Shown in pieces: positions 15,868 through 22,305 of a stretch of 23,441 bases of DNA. The stretch is taken from the NCBI GenBank assembly GCA_002435785.1, contig DIUC01000006.1:1-23441 (forward strand), read 5' to 3'. The DNA comes from Saprospiraceae bacterium UBA6168. GTDB taxonomy: Bacteria > Bacteroidota > Bacteroidia > Chitinophagales > Saprospiraceae. A program made the position numbers and the translations under genes. Under the pieces are notes generated by a model, which saw only the letters and a list, made by a program, of their open reading frames with translations, was not told the DNA's origin and made no database searches. Numbering within the stretch: the first letter of the stretch is position 1; the number at the start of each line of letters is the position of its first letter.

Positions 15868-17429
15868 TGGGCAAGTTGTTTTTGAACGTATTCCACCAAA
15901 TCGTCCAAAGCAACCTCCTGTTGCACTTGGTTAATCCAGGTTTGTTTGTCGGTCGTGGTGCTTTCGAGTTCCTTGCCGAGCATGAGGTTTTTCACGGTGG
16001 CAACGCCTTTTGCTGCTTCGTCAGTACCAATCAAAATGGCCAGCGGGCAGTTCTTCTTGTCAGCATAAGCCATCTGTTTTTTCATGCCTTTGAAGCCCTT
16101 GGCATTGCCCACATAGACCTCGACATTTACGCCTGCCTCCCGCAAAAGCCTTGCGATGCGATAGTATTCTTCCTGCAAATTATCGTCGAAATAAGCAATG
16201 AAAACGGGGCCTTGGGCTGTCACCGCACCCGGCTTTGCCATGCGCAGCAGTTCCGCCAATCGGTCAACGCCGATGGAAGCGCCCGTGGCTGGCACTTTGA
16301 GGCCGAGCAGTTTTTCCACCAGGCCATCGTAACGCCCCCCGCCGCAGATGGAGCCAAATCGACGCTCCCGGCCCTTTTCGTCCTTCACTTGCAGGAACGA
16401 TTCCACCTCAAAAACGGGCCCCGTGTAATAGGCCATGCCCCGCATCAGCGAGGGGTCAAGCACGATTCGGGACTCGTCGAAACCAAGTTTTGCCCAGAGG
16501 GCGTCCATTTTCTTCAGCTCCGCAATGCCCTCCGCAGCCGTCGCATTTGCGCCAGCTACTTCCTCGAACTTTTGCAAAACATCGGTGCGGGAGGAAACAC
16601 CTGTCGCCAATTTCAGGAACGAAACAATTTTGTCAATCACCGCATCGGCGAGGCCGAGGCCGTCAATTTTTGAGCCGGAGGCGTCCTCCCTACCCTTTCC
16701 GAGTTCGAGCTTCACGTCGTCCCAACCGATTTTGTCTAACTTGTCAATGACCCGCAGCACTGCGCCTTCCCGCTCCTCGTTCGCTATGCCGACGGACTCC
16801 AAAAAGCCCTTCAATACCTTGCGGTTGTTGACCTTTACGATATAGGTGCTGCGCTCCAAACCAATGGCTTCGAGGGCATCGGAGAGTATCATGCAAGCCT
16901 CAGCATCAGCGGCCACATCGGAGGTACCTACCGTGTCGAAGTCTATTTGCCAGAACTCCCGGAAGCGGCCGGGCAGCAGTTTCAACTCGTAGCGATAAAC
17001 CGGGCCATACTGGAAACGGCGGAAGAGCGGGGCATTGGATTCCATGATTTGCCCTCGTTTCACGTCCATGAAAAGCCGCTCGGAATATACCCGTGCCAGC
17101 GGTGCAGTCAGGTCGTACCGCAGGGCCAGCGGATGGTAGTCCATCACGACCTTGCGGTCGGCGTCCCGCATTTCGGAGCCGTCGGTGAGAAGAATCGGCT
17201 CTTCCTCTGGGTTGCGAAAGCTGTAAACGCCCTTGTCCACGGTGTCCTCGTCGGGCATGTACTTGCCAAGTGCATCGGCGTACTCTAGCACTGGCGTGTC
17301 CCAATGCTCGAAACCGTAAGCACGATAGACCTTCGAGGCTTGCCGGATGATGGTCTGCCGCAGCTCGTTCATATCGGCGTCTATGTCCCGAAAGCCCTTG
17401 ATTTTGCGTGGAATATTACCTCTTTCCAT
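15864..17429 (-). CDS. hisS: Histidine-tRNA ligase
   Basis: It charges tRNA-His with histidine in the cytosol. The 521-residue protein is longer than the roughly 420-residue E. coli type. The class II core has LRYDLTAPLARV (103-114), a motif 2 region RRFQYGPVYRYE with GRFREFWQIDFDTVG (154-168), and the histidine-specific RGMAYYTGPVFE (330-341). Motif 3 elements GGGRYDGL (363-370) and ASIGVDRL (384-391) follow, and residues from about 405 are the anticodon-binding domain. The usual Asp of RGLDYYTG is Ala here. The ATG at 17429 gives MERGNIPRKIKGFRD. It lies 143 nt downstream of tRNA-His on the same strand, after that tRNA's terminator. No TAnnTTTG box was found in the gap. Confidence 0.97.
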   Translation of the reverse strand: MERGNIPRKIKGFRDIDADMNELRQTIIRQASKVYRAYGFEHWDTPVLEYADALGKYMPDEDTVDKGVYSFRNPEEEPILLTDGSEMRDADRKVVMDYHPLALRYDLTAPLARVYSERLFMDVKRGQIMESNAPLFRRFQYGPVYRYELKLLPGRFREFWQIDFDTVGTSDVAADAEACMILSDALEAIGLERSTYIVKVNNRKVLKGFLESVGIANEEREGAVLRVIDKLDKIGWDDVKLELGKGREDASGSKIDGLGLADAVIDKIVSFLKLATGVSSRTDVLQKFEEVAGANATAAEGIAELKKMDALWAKLGFDESRIVLDPSLMRGMAYYTGPVFEVESFLQVKDEKGRERRFGSICGGGRYDGLVEKLLGLKVPATGASIGVDRLAELLRMAKPGAVTAQGPVFIAYFDDNLQEEYYRIARLLREAGVNVEVYVGNAKGFKGMKKQMAYADKKNCPLAILIGTDEAAKGVATVKNLMLGKELESTTTDKQTWINQVQQEVALDDLVEYVQKQLAQ

Positions 17430-17430
17430 G

Positions 17431-17521
17431 GGTTGAAGGATTGAAGGAGAGGAGGATTGAAGGATTGAAGAGAACCCAGGCCAGCAACCTTTCTTCCTTC
17501 AATCCTTCAATCCTTCAATCC
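17431..17521. repeat. Inverted repeat of GGATTGAA octanucleotides
   Basis: The left arm (17431-17470) is an 8-nt series of TTGAAGGA words. The core 17454-17470 is perfectly complementary to 17497-17513 over 17 nt, and one further copy of the word extends the right arm to 17521. It would form a long hairpin just upstream of the hisS start codon, in the leader of any hisS transcript. The word is the same as in the 70-153 element. Confidence 0.85.
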
Positions 17522-17530
17522 TTATTGAAT

Positions 17531-17569
17531 AAAACAAAAAAAGCATTACCCCGAAGAAGTAATGCTTTT
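17531..17569 (-). terminator. Intrinsic terminator of tRNA-His
   Basis: An 11-bp stem (17539-17549 with 17559-17569) with a 9-nt loop is followed on the minus strand by a T-run interrupted by one G (complement of 17531-17542). It starts 4 nt after the tRNA. Its strength implies that hisS needs another promoter or read-through. Confidence 0.88.
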
Positions 17570-17572
17570 GTG

Positions 17573-17646
17573 TCCCCTCGAGTGGGTTCGAACCGCTGAC
17601 CTCCGGAACCACAATCCGGCGCTCTAACCAACTGAGCTACAAGGGG
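17573..17646 (-). tRNA. tRNA-His (anticodon GUG), apparently without G-1 and with A73
   Basis: On the minus strand the acceptor CCCCTTG (complement of 17640-17646) pairs with CGAGGGG (complement of 17574-17580), with one U-G pair. The D-arm is GCTC/GAGC, and the anticodon stem CCGGA/TCCGG encloses TTGTGGT, giving anticodon GTG. The T-arm is AGCGG/CCACT with loop TTCGAAC and has a C-A mismatch at the third pair. The base before the acceptor is A (complement of 17647) and the discriminator is A (complement of 17573). Most bacterial tRNA-His have an encoded G-1 opposite C73, so this is unusual. CCA is not encoded. Confidence 0.93.
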
Positions 17647-17697
17647 TGCTTGATGTTGATGTACCAACTAAATCAGGTACATTTTCTTAAAGCGGGG

Positions 17698-17729
17698 CAA
17701 AGGTAATTATAGTTCCGGGTGATTTCAAA
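17698..17729 (-). promoter_or_regulatory. Promoter of tRNA-His
   Basis: On the minus strand TTTG (17726-17729), a 20-nt spacer and TACCTTTG (17698-17705) fully match the Bacteroidota consensus. The tRNA 5' end is about 50 nt downstream. Confidence 0.8.
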
Positions 17730-17781
17730 ATCTTTAGGTGGGAGAAATTTGAGGATTGTTGGGATTAGCAGGCACGGAAGT

Positions 17782-17845
17782 GGCCTGATGGCTGAAATTG
17801 CTGCCTAAATCATCAGGCATTCAGGCAATTCCAGCCATCAGGGCC
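17782..17845. repeat. Inverted repeat of CCTGATGG/CCTGAATG-type words
   Basis: The left arm 17782-17806 pairs imperfectly with 17815-17845 around an 8-nt loop. The right arm reads as words of 8-9 nt (CATCAGGC, ATTCAGGC and variants). It begins 8 nt after the stop codon of the PDZ gene on the minus strand, so it may protect or end that transcript, but there is no T-tract. Confidence 0.75.
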
Positions 17846-17852
17846 CTTGTTT

Positions 17853-19931
17853 TCAATCCTTTGAAAGCGAGATTTTCTTTGTAAATATTTTTCCGCCTTG
17901 CGAAATTTCAAGGAAGTAGCTGCCCGCCCCATTTTGCGAAATGTCCACACTGTCATTGAACTTTCCACTGAAACTGCCCAAATCGTATTCATAAAGCACC
18001 CTGCCAGCGGTGTTGTAGATGCGAACGACGGTATTGCCATTGGATGGCAAGTTGAAGCTCAAATCGAACAGGCCGTTGTCCATATTTGGCGTAAGCCGCA
18101 AGTTGTCAACTGTCAAAGTGCTGGCATTTGAAAGTTGTATGCCTTTGCTGCGCAAGCTGGAGGTTTCATCGGCGCTGATGGCCGAAAAGGCAGGTTTAAT
18201 GTCCGCAACGTCCACCCGTGGGGTAGTTGCTTTTGGGGCTGGCTGGCCTACCCACCCCCTCCCAGTTCCTATGCTAATCGGGGCAGAAATAACCACGGTT
18301 GCCTTGCTGCCGCAGTCACAATCCGAACAATTCTTGGCTTGTGCATAGCTCATGATGGGCTTGGATGCTTTCATGGATTTGCCGTCCCTCTGAAATTCCA
18401 CCGCAATGGTCTCGCCCGGCTTGAGCATGTCAATGGCAGTGGTTACGTCCAGCCAATCAACCATTTGGTGACCATTGATGTGCGTGATTACGTCCCCTTC
18501 CTTCAAGGAAAGCTCGGAAGCGGTAGAACCTTTCACGGGCGAAATGACCACCCTCGTCTGGTTGCTGCCATCGTTGAGTTGGATGATGCCAAGAAAAGGG
18601 TCCTCGCAACTGTTCTGGATTTTCTTTTCGGCGGTGAACGGTTTTGTGAAAGTCAGTGATGCTTTTGATGCTTTGCCCTTTCTGATGAAATGAACGGTGG
18701 CTGTTTGGCCCGGCTTGTATTTTTTAACAATGATTCCGAGGTGCTGCCCATCGCCTACCCGGTACTCATCAAATCCATAAATATAGTCGAAGGGCATGAG
18801 TCCGGCCTTTTCTGCGCCGGAATTGGGAAGCGTGCCAGTGATATATGCACCAAATTGGTTGTCAAAGCCGAGCATTTTGGCTTTTTCCTTCGTAATCATT
18901 TCGGTATAGATACCGATGAACGCCCGGTTCTCGTCTTGTTCTTCTTCTTGGTCCCAGTCGTCTGCATTGAGGATGGTGACATTGCCCATTTCGTCCCAAT
19001 CCACGTCAAAATTCCACGCACCTTCCCCCCCTGACGAAAAAACCTCCGCTTGGGATTTGATGGTGCCTTTGGCGGTCAGGTTTTCCTCGGCCCGGGTAAA
19101 GCCAACCTCGATTTCCGCCCCCGGCTTGGTGTTCTGGATGGCCGTGGTCACATCGTCCCAATCCAGCACCGGATAGCCGTTGATGGACGTGATGACGTCC
19201 CCAACTTTCAGCCCCATCTCCTCCGCTGTGGACTTTTGCACTACCTCCACCGGGACACCGTTCATTGCGTTGAGGTCATCCACATCTGCTGGACTCACGC
19301 CAAGGAAGGGTTTTTCGTTTGCTGTTTCCTCAAAATCGTATTCGTAATTGGCGAGTTGAACCTTGGCGGTCATCTTTTCCCCTTTTCTGACGATGTACAA
19401 TGTGACCTCATCGCCTGGGTTATAATCTTCCAAAATATCGGAGAGGCTTTGGTTGTTGCTGGTGCGCTGTTCGTCCACACCATATATATAGTCGAAGGCT
19501 TGCAAGCCGCCCTTTTCGCCAGCGGATTTTGCCATGACCTTGGACACATAGCTGCCATAACGGTTCTCGAACCCAAGCTTTCTTGCTTTTTCTATGGAAA
19601 CCTCGTTGGTTTCTATGCCAAGAAAAGAAACCATTGGGCAAAGCGAAAAGTCAATCGCCCTGCCGAGTTTGTCGAATTTGACCGACCAATTTTTATCCCA
19701 ATCCCGCTCAAAATCCTCGGCAAAAAGTTCGGCTTGAAGGGCAATGCGCTCGGAGCGGGCCTCCCAAGTCTCAGCAGTGGCCTCAGCCCTTGCTTCCACC
19801 TTTTGTGCAAGGCGCTCCAACCTATCGGCAAAGCTCTCTGCCCTGCGTTCAATGCGGGTGCCGCCAGCTTGGGCAGCAACGCCATTTACCAACAAAAAGA
19901 TTAAAAGTGAGGTAGCGAATAAGTTTTTCAT
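17853..19931 (-). CDS. Secreted four-PDZ protein with T9SS C-terminal sorting domain
   Basis: The protein is 692 residues from the ATG at 19931; the TTG and GTG codons immediately upstream are less likely starts. A signal peptide covers about residues 1-21 (MKNLFATSLLIFLLVNGVAA). A charged Ala/Glu/Arg-rich helical stretch follows (about 24-80). Four PDZ-like domains lie at about 101-190, 207-291, 335-430 and 444-528. PDZ1-PDZ2 and PDZ3-PDZ4 are a duplicated pair: FDYIYG(V/F)DE recurs in 1 and 3, and WxDVTTAI in 2 and 4. Residues about 604-692 form a Por-type sorting domain (LTPNMDNGLFDLSF, IYNTAGRVLYEYDL, GSYFLEISQGGKIFTKKI), the signal for type IX secretion. No protease domain is present, so it is probably a surface or secreted binding scaffold. 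A short Cys/Asp-rich motif (CSDCDCG, about 535-541) is notable. Confidence 0.9.
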   Translation of the reverse strand: MKNLFATSLLIFLLVNGVAAQAGGTRIERRAESFADRLERLAQKVEARAEATAETWEARSERIALQAELFAEDFERDWDKNWSVKFDKLGRAIDFSLCPMVSFLGIETNEVSIEKARKLGFENRYGSYVSKVMAKSAGEKGGLQAFDYIYGVDEQRTSNNQSLSDILEDYNPGDEVTLYIVRKGEKMTAKVQLANYEYDFEETANEKPFLGVSPADVDDLNAMNGVPVEVVQKSTAEEMGLKVGDVITSINGYPVLDWDDVTTAIQNTKPGAEIEVGFTRAEENLTAKGTIKSQAEVFSSGGEGAWNFDVDWDEMGNVTILNADDWDQEEEQDENRAFIGIYTEMITKEKAKMLGFDNQFGAYITGTLPNSGAEKAGLMPFDYIYGFDEYRVGDGQHLGIIVKKYKPGQTATVHFIRKGKASKASLTFTKPFTAEKKIQNSCEDPFLGIIQLNDGSNQTRVVISPVKGSTASELSLKEGDVITHINGHQMVDWLDVTTAIDMLKPGETIAVEFQRDGKSMKASKPIMSYAQAKNCSDCDCGSKATVVISAPISIGTGRGWVGQPAPKATTPRVDVADIKPAFSAISADETSSLRSKGIQLSNASTLTVDNLRLTPNMDNGLFDLSFNLPSNGNTVVRIYNTAGRVLYEYDLGSFSGKFNDSVDISQNGAGSYFLEISQGGKIFTKKISLSKD

Positions 19932-20083
19932 CACCAATATTTAAAGGATTAAGGTACTTGTGAAGGATAAGTTGTTTTGCACAACATCCCGAATGTCCGT
20001 CGGCATTTCGGCATATGAACCAACAAAAGGGAGTGACAGTTTTCCAACGCAAATGTTGCATACCACAAAGCCCAAGTGCTGTG

Positions 20084-20091
20084 TATTTTTG
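20084..20091 (+). promoter_or_regulatory. Candidate promoter -7 box of the DUF4403 gene
   Basis: TATTTTTG matches TAnnTTTG and lies 25 nt before the ATG at 20117. No proper TTTG is at the -33 distance. It overlaps the upstream extension of the frame, which supports the later start codon. Confidence 0.45.
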
Positions 20092-20116
20092 CCAAAAAAA
20101 TTCAATCCTATTTGAG

Positions 20117-21499
20117 ATGCTAAAAAACTGCAAGTCCCCCTGCCCGAACGCAAAAAAGGCCATTTTTCTTTTAATCGTTCTTTTCCTCGCCGCCTGCAAG
20201 TCCACCAAGCCCGCCAAGCCGGAGGAATTTTACAACAACGTCAACCTCGAACCGGAGCCGTCGGTCATCAACATCCCCCTTAAATTTTACAAATCCGAAT
20301 TGCTGAAAAGCATCAACAACCAAATCGGGGACATGCTCTACGAGGACAACAACCTTAAGGACGATGGCCTGGCCATGCGGGCAAAAAAACGGGAAAACAT
20401 CACGATTGACATTGATGCTACCCAAATCAAGTACCGGGTGCCCGTGGACCTTTGGATAAAAAAGGACGTGGTGCTCTCCACCGTGGAGGCGGAAGGCTCG
20501 CTGGCATTGGAGTTCACGACCCGGTACAACATCAAACCGGACTGGTCATTGGAAACCCAGACCGAACTTTCCGGCCACAAATGGCTCAAAGAACCCATCG
20601 TGAAGCTCGGATTTGCGGACCTGCCCGTCACGTCCATCGCCAACATCGTCATCAACCAGAGCCGCAAGACATTCGCCAAGTCCATTGACAACGAGGTGAA
20701 AAACCTCTTTGACCTGAAAAAGGAAATGGAACGCACTTGGAAGGAAATGCACGACCCTTTCCAACTTTCGGAAGAGTACGCCACATGGCTGCTGCTCAAC
20801 CCCCAATCGGTGAGCATGACCCCACTGAATTCGAACGGCAACATGGTGGAAAGCACCGTGGTGGTGGTCACGAAGCCAAGGATTTTTTTGGGTGAAAAAC
20901 CAGTTGCATCAACTGTGGCGAAGCTCCCACAGTTCGGCTATGCGACCCCTGGTGCCGACAATTTCTCCCTCTATCTCGACACGGAAGTTCCGTTCAAAGA
21001 AGCCGAAAAAATGTCGAAACAGAGCATGATTGGCGAGGTCTATACCTACAAAAACAAGCAAGTGAAAGTGGAGGACATCGGCCTTTACGGCCAAGGCAAC
21101 AAGCTCGTTATTCGCACCAAACTGTCGGGCAGCTACAATGGCGATGTATTTCTAATTGCGCAGCCAGAATACGACGCCAAGTCCAACCAGGTCAAACTAA
21201 AAGACGTGGACTTCGACTTCAGCAGCCAGAAGGCCCTGATGAAAAGTGCCAGTTGGCTCTTCAAAGGCCCGATGAAAAAGCAGATTCAGGAGAACCTCGA
21301 TTTTTATTTAAAATACAATTTGGAGGACTCCAAAAAGTCTATCCAAGAAGCCCTTAACGATTACGAGCTTGCCCCCGGCATCCACATGCACGGACTGCTT
21401 GACGATATATCCGTCTCCAATGTTTACATTGCCACCAACGCCATCCGGGTGCGCATCGGGCTGAAAGGAAAGCTAAACTTAGATGTCAAAGGGTTTTGA
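20117..21499 (+). CDS. DUF4403 family lipoprotein
   Basis: The protein is 460 residues from the ATG at 20117. This start is preferred because it begins a lipoprotein signal peptide (AIFLLIVLFLAAC, lipobox LAAC, lipidated Cys27), whereas the earlier in-frame ATG at 20015 adds 34 residues and lies upstream of the likely promoter. The rest matches my recollection of the DUF4403 family of Bacteroidota: two long regions alternating beta strands and amphipathic segments (KSELLKSINNQIGDMLY, HKWLKEPIVKLGFADLP, VPFKEAEKMSKQSMIG). The function is not established; an envelope location is clear from the lipobox. It is divergent from the PDZ gene and convergent with the DUF4442 gene. Its stop codon lies at the first base triplet of an octanucleotide repeat. 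Confidence 0.88.
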   Translation: MLKNCKSPCPNAKKAIFLLIVLFLAACKSTKPAKPEEFYNNVNLEPEPSVINIPLKFYKSELLKSINNQIGDMLYEDNNLKDDGLAMRAKKRENITIDIDATQIKYRVPVDLWIKKDVVLSTVEAEGSLALEFTTRYNIKPDWSLETQTELSGHKWLKEPIVKLGFADLPVTSIANIVINQSRKTFAKSIDNEVKNLFDLKKEMERTWKEMHDPFQLSEEYATWLLLNPQSVSMTPLNSNGNMVESTVVVVTKPRIFLGEKPVASTVAKLPQFGYATPGADNFSLYLDTEVPFKEAEKMSKQSMIGEVYTYKNKQVKVEDIGLYGQGNKLVIRTKLSGSYNGDVFLIAQPEYDAKSNQVKLKDVDFDFSSQKALMKSASWLFKGPMKKQIQENLDFYLKYNLEDSKKSIQEALNDYELAPGIHMHGLLDDISVSNVYIATNAIRVRIGLKGKLNLDVKGF

Positions 21500-21600
21500 G
21501 GGTTTGAGAGATTGAGGGTTTGAGAGCGTGAGCGAGTGAGCAACACACTAAGCGCTCACGTCCTCACCCACTCAAACCCTCACGCCCTCATGTCCTCATT
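21497..21600. repeat. Inverted repeat of TGAGNNNN octanucleotides spanning two gene ends
   Basis: From 21497 the left arm steps in 8-9-nt words beginning TGAG, to about 21541. The right arm (21553-21600) mirrors it with words of the form NNCTCANN. The core 21513-21524 pairs perfectly with 21571-21582, and CGTGAGCG (21527-21534) pairs with CGCTCACG (21553-21560). The element supplies the TGA of the DUF4403 gene at its left edge and overlaps the last codons and stop of the DUF4442 gene at its right edge. It may act as a bidirectional transcript end. Confidence 0.82.
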
Positions 21601-22079
21601 TTGAACGTCCACGTGATAAAGACCCTTGCCACCACTTCGCCTTGGACATTGCGGCCCGTGCCGAGCATCGTGAGGGTCTGAGGTTGGCGGGAGTCGGTGG
21701 CGGATTTGACAGTCTCAAAAACCTTGGCCCCATCCTCGCAAGTGAAGGTGATAGTGCCCGTTGCCTTTTTTACGAACTCGGCCCGCTGTTCCAGTACCAG
21801 CATGGACACATCGCCGCCAGACATGCGGGCCAGATTGGCAATCACGCCTGTGGAAAGCTCGCCAGCCCCCGCCAATGCCGCAAAATAGATGGACTTGAAG
21901 GGGTTGCGTGTGCGCCAATTGTAAGGAATGGTGACTTCTGTGGATTCAACGGAAGCCCGTTTTACCCGTAGGCCCCACCAGAGGGCGGAGGGCAGGTTTT
22001 TGAAGAAATAAAGCCGGAGTTTCCAGTGGGATTGGATGTCCCGGAGGTAATTGGCGGCGGTTGGCGTTAGTTGTTGCAT
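21588..22079 (-). CDS. DUF4442 domain protein (hotdog-fold, thioesterase-like)
   Basis: This 163-residue protein matches the DUF4442 family. The central N-x-F-KSIYFAALAGAGELSTG segment (about 59-78) corresponds to the conserved helix of hotdog-fold thioesterase-like proteins, and strands EVTIPYNWR and GTITFTCEDG surround it. Family members are thought to act on acyl-CoA or acyl-ACP thioesters, but the substrate is not known. The ATG at 22079 lies about 25 nt after a TATATTTG box. The last four codons (MRT and stop) fall within the right arm of the TGAG repeat, so the natural C-terminus may have been rewritten by the repeat. Confidence 0.82.
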   Translation of the reverse strand: MQQLTPTAANYLRDIQSHWKLRLYFFKNLPSALWWGLRVKRASVESTEVTIPYNWRTRNPFKSIYFAALAGAGELSTGVIANLARMSGGDVSMLVLEQRAEFVKKATGTITFTCEDGAKVFETVKSATDSRQPQTLTMLGTGRNVQGEVVARVFITWTFKMRT

Positions 22080-22104
22080 GATTTATCGTTGTCCAGCGTT
22101 CGAG

Positions 22105-22112
22105 CAAATATA
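22105..22112 (-). promoter_or_regulatory. Candidate promoter -7 box of the DUF4442 gene
   Basis: TATATTTG on the minus strand fully matches TAnnTTTG, 25 nt before the start codon. The -33 position falls into the adjacent inverted repeat and lacks TTTG. Confidence 0.5.
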
Positions 22113-22134
22113 GTGCGACCTGATTATTGTTCCT

Positions 22135-22249
22135 TGATAAACTGATTGGTGAATGTATCAAGGGGGCAAGCCCCCTTGGAAATGCACTGTTTCCAAGGGG
22201 GCTTGCCCCCTTGCCCCATTGTGAAGTACAAACATCAAACAGTTTATCA
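22135..22249. repeat. Nested inverted repeat, possible MITE-like element
   Basis: An outer 10-bp inverted repeat, TGATAAACTG (22135-22144) and CAGTTTATCA (22240-22249), bounds an inner perfect 24-bp inverted repeat (22159-22182 with 22190-22213, 7-nt loop). Each inner arm is itself a palindrome of CAAGGGGG and CCCCCTTG. It lies between the divergent DUF4442 and adenosine deaminase genes, in the promoter region. No target-site duplication is obvious at its ends. Confidence 0.85.
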
Positions 22250-22270
22250 GTTAACAACAGCTGCCTTTGG

Positions 22271-22278
22271 TACTTTTG
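22271..22278 (+). promoter_or_regulatory. Candidate promoter -7 box of the adenosine deaminase gene
   Basis: TACTTTTG matches TAnnTTTG and lies 27 nt before the GTG at 22306. No TTTG lies at the -33 distance, where the inverted repeat has just ended. It overlaps the TTG that would open the longer frame, arguing against that start. Confidence 0.5.
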
Positions 22279-22305
22279 CCCAATTTCAAACTTAATCCCT
22301 TCCTC

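Noticed and set aside
22159..22213. Intrinsic terminator
   Set aside because: A strong stem is present but no T-tract follows on either strand, and it lies between divergent genes rather than after a gene.
22267..22305. TTG start extending the adenosine deaminase
   Set aside because: The TTG sits one base before a TACTTTTG -7 box, so it would lie outside the transcript; the GTG at 22306 fits the family N-terminus.
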